A stretch of 64,000 nt of DNA from Fulvia fulva (taxonomy: Eukaryota > Ascomycota > Dothideomycetes > Mycosphaerellales > Mycosphaerellaceae): the NCBI RefSeq assembly GCF_020509005.1, contig NC_063016.1:3472001-3536000 (forward strand). Reading direction: 5' to 3'. This document shows, piece by piece, positions 9,411-20,900 of this stretch (its first letter is position 1; every line of letters begins with the position of its first letter). The position numbers and the translations under genes were made by a program. Below the pieces are notes generated by a model that saw only the letters and a program-made list of their open reading frames with translations, ran no database searches and was not told the DNA's origin.

Positions 9411-10916
9411 TCACATGGGTATATGCAGGGTCCTCACATTCGTGAAGACTTCTCTACTGTATGCACCACCTTCACGCCCAGTACCTGAACTCTTCATGCC
9501 TCCAAATGGGGTCGCAAGTTGGCGTACAAGCCAGCAATTCACCCAGACCAGACCAGCATCAATCTGCTCGCCCACTCTCCTCGTCCGTGACATGTCCTTC
9601 GTCAGAAGCACAGCAGCAAGCCCGTTGGGGTTATCGTTGGCAAGATTGATCGCTTCATCTTCAGAGTCGAAAGGTGTGATAGTCACCACCGGGCCAAAGA
9701 TCTCGTCGCGCATAACGGAACTCCGGGAAGCGACATCAGTGAGGATCGTTGGCGGGATCCAATAACCCCCTTGTTGCTGTTTCGGTGGCACTTCTCCCAG
9801 CTCGAACTTTGCCCCTTCCTTCTTGGCCAGCGCCAAGTAGCCTCTCACTTTGTCGTAGTGAGCTGCCGAAACGACAGCGCCGACGTTGCAACGAAGCTTG
9901 TAGTTGGCTGCTACATGCAGCACGAAATGTATGACGAACGTTGTGAATAGTGATCTTTCAACGTAGGTTCTGGAGCCGCACAGACAAATCTCACCCTGAT
10001 TTTCGAAGGCAGCGATGGCAGAAGTCCTCACGGCCTCAGCCAGGTCAGCATCGGCGAAAACAAGCGTAGGATTCTTGCCACCGAGCTGTAAAGATAAGTG
10101 TTTGCCAATGGCCTCAGCGGTGTCCTTGCGGATCTGGATGCCGGTGGCGGTACCACCAGTGAATGAGATCCCTTTGACCAGCTTGTGATTGACTAGGGCC
10201 TTGCCAGTGGGCGCTCCAGCCCCGAATATGATGTTGATCACACCATTGGGCAGCCGAGCCTCCCGCAGCACATTCGCGAGAAGGAAAGCAGTGACACTGG
10301 TCAATTCGCTCGGCTTAGCGACGGCAGCGCAGCCGAATGCTAGACAAGGTGCAATCTTCCAGGTGAGGAGGTAAAGTGGCATGTTCCATGGGCTTATCAG
10401 AGCAAACACACCCTTTGGCGAGTGGTGCTCATACGTTAGGTGATTGGTGTCGGTAAATCGTGCAGCAGACTCTTGGTGTAGAATGTATCCAGCGAAGTAG
10501 CGAAAGTTCGACACAGCTCTGTCGATCTCAATCTGGGCTCGCTCGTAGGTCTTGCCCTGATCTATACTTTCCCATGTGGCGAAGATATTCCTCCTCGATG
10601 CAATAATGTCGGCAATCTTGTTCAGTGTGATACTCCGTGCTGCTGGAGAAGTTTTGGACCAGGAGCTGAAGGCGCGGTGCGCGGACAACACCGCAGCATC
10701 AACATCGTTCGCGGAGCTGTTTGGGACCTTGGCATAGCTTTTGCCGTTCTGCGGGTTGACAGAGTCGAGCTGGGCGGAAGTTGAGCTCGAGGTGGAGAAA
10801 AAGCCGTCCACGAAGTTCGTCAGCTTGATGGGAGTTACTGTGCTGTAGCTGACTTGTCGCAATGCTTGTTCGTGGTTCGATGCATCCCAAAGCTGATTCA
10901 GAACAGCATCAGCCAT
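9411..10916 (-). CDS. 2-aminomuconate 6-semialdehyde dehydrogenase (ALDH8-like), with altered general-base motif
   Basis: A single-exon aldehyde dehydrogenase of 501 aa, normal ALDH length. Motifs: FALISPWNMPLYLLTWKIAP (catalytic Asn in PWN), cofactor loop ISFTGGTATG, and the nucleophile in NQGEICLCGSRTYVE, whose ICLC sequence is characteristic of the ALDH8/AMSDH group. FGGMKSSGTGREGG lies near the C-terminus, and WLVR keeps an arginine where these enzymes bind the substrate carboxylate. In the usual LELGGK motif the glutamate is replaced: the codon is CAG and the sequence reads LQLGGKNP. Reaction inferred: 2-aminomuconate semialdehyde + NAD to 2-aminomuconate. Its neighbours on the same strand are ACMS decarboxylase upstream (197 bp) and the RidA deaminase downstream (150 bp), which fits the pathway. 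Confidence 0.85.
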   Translation of the reverse strand: MADAVLNQLWDASNHEQALRQVSYSTVTPIKLTNFVDGFFSTSSSTSAQLDSVNPQNGKSYAKVPNSSANDVDAAVLSAHRAFSSWSKTSPAARSITLNKIADIIASRRNIFATWESIDQGKTYERAQIEIDRAVSNFRYFAGYILHQESAARFTDTNHLTYEHHSPKGVFALISPWNMPLYLLTWKIAPCLAFGCAAVAKPSELTSVTAFLLANVLREARLPNGVINIIFGAGAPTGKALVNHKLVKGISFTGGTATGIQIRKDTAEAIGKHLSLQLGGKNPTLVFADADLAEAVRTSAIAAFENQGEICLCGSRTYVERSLFTTFVIHFVLHVAANYKLRCNVGAVVSAAHYDKVRGYLALAKKEGAKFELGEVPPKQQQGGYWIPPTILTDVASRSSVMRDEIFGPVVTITPFDSEDEAINLANDNPNGLAAVLLTKDMSRTRRVGEQIDAGLVWVNCWLVRQLATPFGGMKSSGTGREGGAYSREVFTNVRTLHIPM

Positions 10917-11113
10917 CGTGATCGAAGTGTTGCGGTGCTGCTTGTGTCGGGTCGAGTGCGATTGCGATATAAAAGTGCATTAGCCGAGTGGCGTGGCATG
11001 CTTGCGGCGCGACCCTGAGATCGTCACGCCTGCAGCTGGTCGTCCCTGTCAATGCTGCGGCAGGTCATGCGGCGGGCAGCACTCCGGCGTAGAATTACTC
11101 AAAGCATCCATTG

Positions 11114-12229
11114 CTATTGAATAACGTGCAGCCAACGCGGATCACGGTCGAGGTCTAGAAACCGTAGCGCGTTGCTAGACAGCATCTTCGCTCTGTCCTG
11201 CCTACACAGGAACGATGACAAATGATCATCTGCAGCAAGCATATTTCCAGCCTCTGGCATCTCACCCAGAGGAAATGAAAAGTCGCTCCCCATAACAATC
11301 CTGTCGGGGCCCATCTTCTTGACCAAGTACTCGAGTAGGTCCGGATCATGAACCAGACTGTCGACCCAAATGTTGTCCCGATCGCATAGATGTTCTGTTG
11401 GAGTCACATTGGCGGCATCTGTCGCAACGAGATCTGGTCGGCAACCGTAGCCATGCTGGATGCGACCCAGTAACGCAGGGAACGCCCCTCCAGCATGAGC
11501 AAAGAGCATTCGCAGCTTCGGGTACTTGACAAAGACACCTCCTGAAGTCAGAGCGTGTATAGACAGAGCTGTCTCACAAGGCATGCCTACCAGCCAGCTG
11601 CTCCAATATCGACTCCACCGCTTGCTGTTCTCTGCAGGAAGCGCGTAGCCCAAGGGGTGTACGAACAAGGGCATTTCTAGCGCTTCGCAAGCCTGCCAGA
11701 ATGGATTCAGACGTCTGTCATCGAGGTTCACATCGCCGATTGTCGTGCCTATCTCGATCCCCTGCAGACCCATTTCCTTGCATCGTCGCATCTCGACGAT
11801 GGCCGCTTTGACATCTTGCAGCGGGACAGTACCCAAGCCGATGAACCGTGTTGGATGCTCGTCGCAAAGTCGGGCAATATCATCGTTGAGGAATCGAGCG
11901 AATCGTATGGCTGGCTCCACAGGTTTGTCGTAGCAGAAAAGTACCGGCACAGTGCTCAGTACCTGCACGTCGACATTCGATTTGTCCATCTCTGCTATGC
12001 GTGCTACGGCATCGAAGCAGTTTGGCTCCACCGTTCGGAAAAATGTGTTCCCAACAAACATGTCCACCTTGCCTGAGTCTTCAGCATTGGGTCTCATGTT
12101 GGGCCAATTATCCCCAGTGCCCATGTCGGGTAGCTTGCTAGGCATGATATGCGTGTGGAAGTCAATGCGGAACGGGGCATCCTGGTTGATGGTGTCGCGC
12201 GAAGCGCAGCAATCTCTGTGAGCTGGCAT
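11114..12229 (-). CDS. 2-amino-3-carboxymuconate 6-semialdehyde (ACMS) decarboxylase, amidohydrolase superfamily
   Basis: One exon, 371 aa from the ATG at 12229; an earlier in-frame ATG at 12328 would add 33 poorly conserved residues. Metal-binding and catalytic landmarks of ACMSD are present: [11 protein letters not shown] (HxH), [26 protein letters not shown], the segment [33 protein letters not shown] and the late acid in [20 protein letters not shown] removes the carboxylate from ACMS, the ring-cleavage product of 3-hydroxyanthranilate, giving 2-aminomuconate semialdehyde and diverting kynurenine flux from NAD synthesis. This gene is first in transcription order, followed by AMSDH and the deaminase. 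No 3-hydroxyanthranilate dioxygenase is seen in the window. A related decarboxylase activity (for example on gamma-resorcylate) is possible, but the LVGMP and HAGGAFP context and the neighbours favour ACMSD. Confidence 0.87.
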   Translation of the reverse strand: MPAHRDCCASRDTINQDAPFRIDFHTHIMPSKLPDMGTGDNWPNMRPNAEDSGKVDMFVGNTFFRTVEPNCFDAVARIAEMDKSNVDVQVLSTVPVLFCYDKPVEPAIRFARFLNDDIARLCDEHPTRFIGLGTVPLQDVKAAIVEMRRCKEMGLQGIEIGTTIGDVNLDDRRLNPFWQACEALEMPLFVHPLGYALPAENSKRWSRYWSSWLVGMPCETALSIHALTSGGVFVKYPKLRMLFAHAGGAFPALLGRIQHGYGCRPDLVATDAANVTPTEHLCDRDNIWVDSLVHDPDLLEYLVKKMGPDRIVMGSDFSFPLGEMPEAGNMLAADDHLSSFLCRQDRAKMLSSNALRFLDLDRDPRWLHVIQ

Positions 12230-12329
12230 ATTCCAAAGCGTGGTTGTCGTGACCTTGGTGGGGGGTGGTGAGTGCTGTTTCAATGAGTGATGAGCGGTCT
12301 GTTTGCCTGTTGCTGATGAGACGTGCAAT

Positions 12330-13533
12330 CGACTGACTCGATCTGCATCGCCGGCAGCAAACTGCTAGGATTGGCCTGCGTGGCATCGGCCCGAGCAGCA
12401 TATCTTCGCCAACAAGTAGTGTGAAGCCCTCGGTATCAGCAAGCATCTCTGTAGGGCATGATCGGATGTGTTCCAGCAGTCCATGGCAAAGACAAACAGA
12501 AGACGGAGCCTTGTGTTGTACCTAATGCTTTGATACCAGCTTGCAGTCGAAGTCGTTTTCCAAAGCCGAGCTCCTCCCCGAACCCAGCAGCAACAGTGAC
12601 CATGGCAGCAGTCGGCATCCCGAACCCAGCGACATTGTTTGGCAGTAGCAAGCACCTAGGAGGACTATACCTCCCCACTGCGATACGCAGGTAGACAGAT
12701 CATCCAATTCACTGAGTCTTTTACCCTCAAGTAGTTTCCACAAGATCCCAAGCTCATACACTGATCAAGTTGCGCAATGCAGGTCTGTCTTGTCAATCTC
12801 TCAGATCCATTCCAGTGTCAGCGGTTTCGAGGTGCAATGTGTCGGCAAATGCCACATCCTTCTTAGGTCGTTCGCGCTGGTCTATAGGGCGTGCAGAGTG
12901 CCACACTGATTCCAAGGGGTGGTCTATCGATGGCGGGTGCGTTGTGGGTGTGACGATGGAAATGTGCAAAAGGATGGCTGTATCATGGAGATGGAGATGA
13001 CACGGAGGGACTGAGTCAACGAACCTGGTCCAGAACTAGAAGATGAGTGGTCTCCGGCGAGCGGGAGCTAGCGGGAGTGCTGAGCGGCCACCCGCCCACT
13101 GCGTCGGGAGCAGCAAGGAACTAACAACATCCACATGGCGGATGGACGGTCCGAGAGGTAAGACTCCGTGGACTCTTACATGTAGCTTGGCTTCGGTCAC
13201 GCGACCTTCTCCCGAACAGAATCCACAGTGCTTCCCGCTTCCCCTCAATCTCTGCATGATGATGTGGTCCTGTGGAGGTCTGCCATCTTGGGTGTTGGCT
13301 GCCTGTTCCTGCCTGCAGACCTTGGCACACATGAAGCATCCATGCATGCCATATGGCGAAAGGAACATTGGCGGCTGAAAATCAAGCCCTAGTGGTAGAC
13401 TATGCTCGGCGGAGTGACGCGCGAGACTGGCGAGCCTCGTCACGGATGCCGCTGCCCATATATTGATGTGCTGCTCCCATTGCTCCCGTGCCGTAAGCCC
13501 TCGCTCTTCAAGCTTCCGGTCTAGCTCTCTACC
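12330..13533. other. intergenic, 1.2 kb, no gene recognised
   Basis: Divergent promoter region between the decarboxylase (minus) and the carboxylesterase (plus). A minus-strand ORF at 12436-12678 (about 80 aa) is open, but I cannot link it to a family. Confidence 0.45.
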
Positions 13534-15448
13534 ATGAGGTCCTTCTTCGCCATCGCCAGCTTTGCTGGCTTAGTGTCTGCGGCACCCAATGCACAGCCTG
13601 CTGTGAAAAGACAAAGTTCATACGGCGCATCTCCCCCAACAGTCACTATCAAGAACGGCACCATTCAAGGCTCTCACTATGCTGCAGCTAACGAGGACTA
13701 CTTCTTGGGAATCCCTTTCGCGCAACCGCCTACTGGAGCGAATCGATACCGCCTCCCTCAAAGTATCAACACTACCTTCGATGGTGCATTCCAGGCCACC
13801 CAATATGCACCGGAATGCTATGGCTATGGAGTGGGTTTACCCGCTCAGCGAGAGACAAGATGAGGCAGTGCTGACATGTTCGATAGGGTGATCAGATTGG
13901 CTATCCACAATCTGAGGACTGCCTATACCTCAACGTCGTGTGACCTTCAGGCTATGAAGACCAAGAATTGCCCGTTGGCGTCTGGGTACATGGTGGAGGC
14001 CTATACCAGGGTGGCACAAGAGACGAGCGGTAGTAAGTTCAGGCACAGAAGCCTCATTGAGACACCCGAGTCGACACACACACACAGGACGCTCATGCCT
14101 CCTGACCCCTTCGTTTGAGACATTTGGGCTAACGCACTTTACCTTTTGAAGCAACTTGACATTCATCGTGGAGAATTCGGTCCAGATCGGGAAGCCTATC
14201 ATTGCAATCTCGATTGCGTACAGACTTGGTCCTTGGGGTTTCTTGAACTCGCGAGAGGTCAGCGAAAGTGGCAACACGAACCTTGGCCTTCGAGATCAGC
14301 GGCTTGCCTTGCACTGGATCCAGGAGAACATCGGCGGATTTGGGGACGACGCCGAGAAGGTGACTATCTGGGGTGAGAGCGCTGGGGCTGCATCAGTGGG
14401 TTGGCACATCACGGCGTACAACGGTCGTGATGACAAGCTCTTCCGAGCTGGCATCATGGAATCTGGCAACCCAATCCCGTATAACAGCTATTTCTCTGAT
14501 GAGCGGCATCAGCCAAAGTACAACGACCTGCTGGAGGCTACAAACTGCACAGATGAACTTGACACTCTGGACTGTCTGCGATTGGTACCAGAGGCGACAC
14601 TGCAGAATATCTTTAACACGACCAGCCTAAACTCAGGATGGTCTCCAATTGTAGACGGCGACTTCATCCAACGTTGGGGCAGTATCCAGCTTGCACAGGG
14701 CGCATTCGTCAAAGTACCGATCATCGATGGAGCCAACACGGACGAGGGGGTCTCCTTTGGACCAAGCCCGGTCGCCTCAGAGCAAGTGTTCAAAGAGCTC
14801 ATCATCAACAACAGTGGCAACCCGCTTACTGCACACTGGGCAGACCAAGTGCTCGAGGCGTACCCACTATCACCAGAGTATTTTATCCCACCGGTCGAAG
14901 AGGTACCAGCGAACTACACCTGGCCATCGTCATACGGAAACAGCCAGCAGTATCGCCGTAGCGCTGCTTACTCGGGGGATTTCTCCTTCATCGCTAACCG
15001 TCGCGCAACAGCCGAGATATGGGCAGCCAACGGCCTTGCCGCGTACTCATACCGCTTCAACACTCAACCCGCAGGCGCCAAGCCTATTGATGGGGTCGGC
15101 CACTTTCAGAAAGTTGCGTTCGTCTTCGACAACACCCAAGGTCTTGGCTACGATGCGGAGCATGGTACGACCAACCCATTCGCCAACAGGACTAAGCCAT
15201 ACTACGAACTCGCCGAGCTGATGTCAAAGTCTTGGGCATCATTCATCTACGACCTTGATCCAAACGGCTGGAACGGGCGGGATGGTCTCGGCTCCGGACC
15301 AGATGCATGGCCAAAGTACAGCCTCGAGCAGCCAGAAAACATTGTTTTCGATGCGAACGAGACAGGGTTGGCGGTCACGGAGCCTGACACTTTCAGAGCG
15401 GAAGGGATTAGGTGGATCATCGATCATCAACTCGCGTACCATAGATAA
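13534..15448 (+). pseudogene. secreted type-B carboxylesterase with one in-frame TGA
   Basis: Exons 13534-13830, 13887-14032 and 14152-15448 (introns of 56 and 119 nt, GT-AG) rebuild a complete alpha/beta-hydrolase of about 580 aa: signal peptide (RSFFAIASFAGLVSA), IPFAQPPTGANRYRLP, the SEDCLYLNV motif, the HGGG oxyanion loop, nucleophile elbow GESAGA, the acid in TDEGVSFG and the histidine in GVGHFQKVAFVF. All catalytic parts are present, but exon 2 contains TGA at 13941-13943, directly after LNVV and before PSGYE. Related esterases usually have Arg there, and CGA to TGA is a single transition. Unless the codon is read through, the product ends before the active site. A splice variant avoiding the TGA is not evident, since no usable GT/AG pair flanks it. 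It may also be a sequencing error. Confidence 0.75.
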
Positions 15449-15487
15449 AGGCTTCGCGGGTGGTCAGCCGACTCATGAGAGCATATA

Positions 15488-16117
15488 TCACAAATACGCC
15501 GGCGGCGCCTCAGAACTCCTCCCTTCCGGCCCTTGCATCCCAGAAATGAACCTCAGCATCACCCCATCCTCATTTCTCTCCGTTTTCTCATCCCGCTCAC
15601 TCGGCCTGGTCTTCATCTTCTTTGCAACTCTCTCCAGCATCTGTCCATACATCTCGTTCCCTCCTTGCTGCACCAGTCCCATGAGCTCCACTTTCTCGTC
15701 ATACAACTTCCTCAACCGCTGACAGTCCTCCTCCCACCAAAACAGCAAATCAATCATTTGTTTCTGCCTATACGCCGGAACCTTCGCAAGATGATGCGTC
15801 AAGTTGGGGCCAATGTTCTCAGTATGGACGGTTCCATCGTGGCCCAGGACGTTAATCTTTTGGAGCTTCTTGAAGACGACTTTGCTCACGGTTGGATGCC
15901 AGATGATTTGGGAGGCGTAGAGAGTTTAGTCGTCGAAGCCGTAGGGCGAATGGTCTTGGCCTGGAGGCCCTGCTGTTTGGTGGAGGAAGACGAAGTTTTT
16001 CTGGGGTGTTGAGATGTGGCCTGGGTCGGTGGTGGAGTCTTTCATCATAGAGGGGATGGAGTTGTTGGCGAAGGCAGAGAAGCTGAAGCCATAGCCGCCG
16101 TTTGGGTTGCGGTACAT
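15488..16117 (-). pseudogene. hypothetical protein interrupted by an in-frame TAA
   Basis: Two ORFs lie in the same minus frame, 15926-16117 and 15488-15889 (extended upstream to 15922), separated only by a TAA at 15923-15925. Read together they make about 209 aa with uniform composition: FVFLHQTAGPPGQ and DHSPYGFDD before the stop, TLYASQIIWHPTV and VVFKKLQKINVLGHDG after it, then a charged, helix-prone segment (LLFWWEEDCQRLRKLYDEKV) and a KK/RNE-rich tail. I do not recognise the family. An intron hiding the TAA would need a non-obvious acceptor, so a nonsense change is my first reading. The gene converges on the esterase, whose 3' end is only 39 bp away. Confidence 0.4.
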
Positions 16118-16688
16118 TGTTGTTCGGGAGACCTGGAGCGGTTGTTGGAGTAATACGTGCTCGGTGCTGAGGATGTCTCAATTCCTGGTGAGGTTGTTGC
16201 TTGAAGAATCCATGATGGAGACGCCGTGGCGGAACGACTTCCTCTTGGACTGAAGTGCTATAGAAACCAGGACTGTGCCGCATAGCCATAGGCAAAGACG
16301 TATGCATGTGATTCTCCAATAGAGATACTGTTGCTTGTAGCTTTGGAATCAAACTCTGGCTTGGACTACTTCGCCATGTGTGCTGTCCGTCAATGCAGAC
16401 TCTGCAGAAGAGCGTCTGAAAGTCCATACACGTGATGGCTGAGCGCACAGGTGTGACGTCTTTGTAGGGCTAGAAAAGCATACGAAGCTCTCGAAGCCAT
16501 GTGAGGTTGATGATCCTTCGGATGTGTGTCATCGGATCCTCCAGCGTTACTGTGTGGCGCGATGGTACGTGGTGAGCTGCAGCTGAGGATTAGATCAAAG
16601 CTTCTTCGGGGGTATCTAACGAACGACATTTGCCCAACCCAAACATCATAAGCCTACATTTCGCATACGCATTTCCAACAGATACCAC
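16118..16688. other. intergenic, no gene recognised
   Basis: Lies between the interrupted ORF and the DOMON-b561 gene. Minus-strand ORFs here are low-complexity shadows. Confidence 0.4.
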
Positions 16689-17981
16689 CTAATTGTGCTC
16701 TTTCATCTCATCCTCACGTTTCCCACCCTTCTGGTAGCTGTCTCCAGAATCACTTCGGAGCTTGCGAGTCTTGCTCCTCTTGTTCTCGCCGTACAAGATG
16801 GCAAGGACGTATAGCAGGCCCATGATGCCCGCGCCTGCGCCGTATCCAGCTTTCGCACCCGTGCCCAGGCCTCCAAGTTTCAGCCCAAGTCCGCCGTTGA
16901 TAATGCCGAGGAAGATGACGAGGCGCCCAACAGTCAGATGGAAATAGGAGGAGATTGTCCTGCCCTGTACTTTCTTGTACATTCTGTGGTGGATGATACC
17001 CCAGAGCGGCTGAGTGAGCATGAGTGCGAACACGACCGTGCCGAGGATGGGGTGATGGTTGCTCCAGTAACCCTCTTGCGAGGCGTAGTATGCTCCGAGT
17101 CCAAAGGCTACGATGAACATGGCGAGGCCCAGATATTGAATGCCGGTATGGACCCACATTGCGCTTGGGAAGTTGGCGACACGAATGAGGATGCCGCCGA
17201 TGGGAAGTACGAAAGCTACAGCCAGGCAGGCAAGCGCAGCGTGGGCAATGATGTACGAATCAGGAACGCCTCCAGAAGCCATTGTGGTTGTAGTGTTGGT
17301 TGTTGTCGTTGCGGGAGTATTAACAGCGCTGGTCACGAACGGGTTGACCCCTGCATTTCCTCCTTGAGCCATGGACATGTCCCAGTTGAACACACCGTAA
17401 TCGTCGTGGAAGCTGATGTCCGCGTTCAGGTCATCAGACTGGATTGGCGTGCCCGACTTCGAGGCAAAGATCCACATTGCGTTGTTGCTCGCAAAGTTCG
17501 TCGACCCACCAGTCCAGCTATTGCAGTTTGTGCATTCGACGTTGGCAGTCATCACACCATCAGCAACACCTGAGCCTTCAAGAAGTGTGATTTGACCACC
17601 TTGACCATCTTCGTGCGCAGGCTCAACATGGCCGACGCCCAGTCTCGGCGAGACGGTGACGTTTGTGCCATCGGCGGAGAGGTATGCGACAAAGATGTTG
17701 GCTCCAGCCATGCCATTTCCCTGACCCAGACTGATCCACTCATGAGTGCTTGGTCCCGAGATCTGGAAGAATATGCTGCCGTTCCCTGATTGTGCGGTCT
17801 GCTCTGGGATGTTGAGCGAGTAGCATATTCCTGAGGACGATGGACATGTTCTCGAAACCGCTGATTGTGCCGTGGCCACTGCGAAGCATTAGTATGATGA
17901 TAGGAATTTAATAATGTATTGTCAACACAAACACTGGGTCAGGCCAGCCAGAAGAGCTCCCGTCAGCGCGATTGAAGACAT
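16689..17981 (-). CDS. secreted/membrane DOMON-cytochrome b561 protein (CDH-type cytochrome + b561)
   Basis: Exon 1 (17927-17981) encodes the signal peptide MSSIALTGALLAGLTQCLL. A 48-nt intron (17879-17926, GTTGAC donor, CTAATG branch) leads to exon 2, 16689-17878; total about 414 aa. Residues 25-215 form a cellobiose-dehydrogenase-like cytochrome (DOMON) domain: CYSLNIPEQTA, GQGNGMAGANIFV with a candidate heme-ligand Met, and LGVGHVEPAHE with a candidate heme His. A Thr-rich linker follows, then a five-helix cytochrome b561 domain whose helices carry paired histidines (IIAHAALACLAV, MWVHTGIQYLG, NHHPILGTVV, GIIHHRMY, SSYFHLTVGR). The C-terminal tail is basic and cytosolic. The family moves electrons across membranes; in fungi the extracellular heme may pass electrons to or from secreted oxidoreductases or metal ions. 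Partners are unknown. The GTTGAC donor is unusual. Confidence 0.82.
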
Positions 17982-20900
17982 AGCTGTAGGCTTTGCTAGT
18001 CGAACAGTAGAGGGAACAGTAAAGGTAATAAGCTCAAAGCTGCTTCGACCAGTGTGGCTTTGGATGATGGTTAGTAGTAGCACCGGAAAGTGCCAGATAA
18101 GGTAGCTCAATCACGACACAGGAGCGATCGCACCGAGCCACGGCAGAAGGAAAGCACTTCATATTATTTTATCTTGGGCAGGTCCTAGTGAGGTCTTGAG
18201 CACAGCACCGAAACCTTGGCTGACTCATCTGCCAACGAGCGGCGCAGCGTCGTAGGCTCGATCGCAGGTCAATGGGCTTGTCGCCATTGAGCCGGCACAT
18301 TGGATGAGTGAGACCAGCACGTGGAAATGGTCAATCTGTCCAATGGCCGCAGCACAATTACTCCAGAGGCAAGGTCTGATACTAGCAAGAGGGGAGAAAA
18401 GCGTGGCAAAATGGTTGTTGCTCCGACAAGAAGATTGGAGAAGAGCTGGGGGTGACCATTCCGCCGTCCCCCATTGGGATGGTGTCTAACTGCCGACCAG
18501 GGATGCAAGTCGTGGAGGTGCGCGGACTCGCAGCGCCGAGCATGAACAAGGCTTCGAGACTGCGTACTCCTGATGAGATGAGATAAGCGCGGAATGATGA
18601 ACGCCATGGCGATGTCGTGCTCTCAGCCACTGCCGAGGGGGTATGCATAGACTGCGGCAGGTCCAGGAAATAACAAATACCCAGCAGTCAGTCTTGCCCA
18701 AGGAGCTGGCATGGGACCACGACAGATGGGTGGCTTTATCGCTGGAGCAGTGTCGCAGTCAGATGATGGTCCAGCAGAGTATCTCCGGGGGAAGGTGTTG
18801 CTGAGAGGCCCTACCCTACCAACGATGTCAATGCCAAGTGAAACGAGCAAAGAAACTCGAGGTTTTGTGGCAAGCCATGTCTCATCAAGCATCAGACCAC
18901 GAACTTGGTCGGTTTCGTCACATCCGAGTGGACTGTCTGCATGTGAGACAAAGAACAGACTTCTGAGGCGTTCGCCGGATCTGAGCCCTCCCGTCATCAT
19001 GCGGATCCATGACCACCACACTCGGTCGAAGGCTATACCCCTCATGCTGCAGTTATCTGATCGACACAACGATGCGTATGCTACGGGCTATCATTGTTGT
19101 TTGACGTCTGGAACTCGAACGTAAGTGGCACCCGAAGACGGCTCGACCACTGACAGGATCACGGCCTTCCCTGCCACAACCTTGCCTCGCTCGCACACTG
19201 CTCATCTGTGCGGTGGAACAAGAGTGTATCCGACCCGGCACCGGTGCTCGACCCAGCATTTAGACGTGCAGGGATTTGTTAGACAACCTAACCTGCACAT
19301 TTCTTCATCCTTACTCGCAGACAGTCGATAGCCATCATACTGGTATAGTGAGCCAACTTCAAGAGCAAGACAGCACACCGGCAGCAGAAGCTCATGGGTC
19401 ACTCATATACTCGTCTTCAAGTCGCCATGATCGCTTCATCACCCCAAACATTGTCGATAACATTTCAATGCTGCTTAGATGATATGCTTAGGTGATACTC
19501 ACGACTGCTCGGTGTGTCCATATCCCGGGAGCCGACGAGGATCTGGCCATGCGTAGACGCTTCGCGCAAGTCTCTTCGCTCTGACGGTCGCTGTGTTGAT
19601 ATGCAACGACACTGAAATTGAATACAACGACACTCTCTGCAGCACTGAACTTCGTCGACAATCTTGGCCTCATGTCGATGCCGAAGTTCGTCTTCATGGC
19701 CTTTGCACCCGCTCATGATACTGCTCTTCGCCATATCCGACGATACCGGAATTTTCCCAAACGTGTAGCTTGTCCACGAAAGGGGACGAAGGAGGAGCTG
19801 CTTGAACGTCAATCGTTGACGATACAGCCCGATACTGGTCTGCTCGACTCCAAGTTTAATTCGGCATCGAGCAGGAAAGTCAGAGACTTTAGATTTTCAG
19901 TACGTGGCCGCTTGCTCGCCGCCAGACAAGCGATCCTTTTCCAGTGGCAGTAGACGCATTGATCATCCAGTGCTAAGACGTCGCATCTCGGACACTGAAT
20001 AGTGCCGTACAAAATGCCCGACTACTGCAGAATCGATAGAACCCGGAGATAAAGAATTGAACTAGCAGACATTCAGTCATATGTGCTTTACACGCCGCAA
20101 GCACAGAAGACCCATCACCGCCACCCTTCGTCAGCAAGTCTGTGGCTGCGGCCGGGAACAGGCTTGCGCTGGTCAGAGACTTCGCGGTATGGAAGAAAGG
20201 GGTCACAGATCAACCTCGACCTGTAGGCTCTCGTCGTCCATTTGGTCGTTGAAGCTGGCCTCGCTACCACTGGACTATACTTCGATGTGATTGTGGCCTT
20301 CGTCTCGAGTCGGAGCTGCGGTTGACGAGACAGTGGGTGCAATATGTACCCGGTGGTTTGCACCAGACCCAGCAATCCTCGCTCGAAGCTCAAAGTGTCA
20401 GGAGCTGGCAGTACGAGAAGAACAATTCGTCGACTTCAAGCTAACTTCTTGGAAGGGCAGAGTCACTCGAGGTGACAGGCCATGAGCCGCAGGCTTTTGG
20501 CCCCAGATGACACATTCATGGCTTGGTAGTGACGACACGCAATCACAGAATCACAGGCGTTGCTCGCCTTCCATATTCTGCCATGGTATCTGATCATTCG
20601 TGTCGATCTTAGTACGACGTTGATTGGCTTGGTAATTAAGCCAGTCGCTGTCGATTTGCGGTACTGGTGCCATCGTTGCCTTTGGGTGAGATCTAGAGGG
20701 CCCGGACTGCAAGTATCAAGCCTTCCATGTCCAGCTCGAAAGCTGTTCGCAGAAAAATATGCCGCAGACCGACCTGCGGCGTAGTTCGCTGATATGAGAC
20801 GCCGACATATAGATCGTGACCACGAGAGGAGATTCACGTCTGCGAGAAGAGGAGGGCGGTTGCTTAGATCGCGCCTGCCTGGACTTGCATGTGAAAACGG

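Noticed and set aside
15533..16012. 159-aa plus-strand ORF
   Set aside because: Antisense of the interrupted minus-strand frame, with low-complexity Leu/Pro/His composition.
19809..20012. 67-aa ORF with two CxxC pairs as a zinc-ribbon gene
   Set aside because: Too short, only two pairs, no supporting start context or downstream exon. Kept only as a note in the gap entry.
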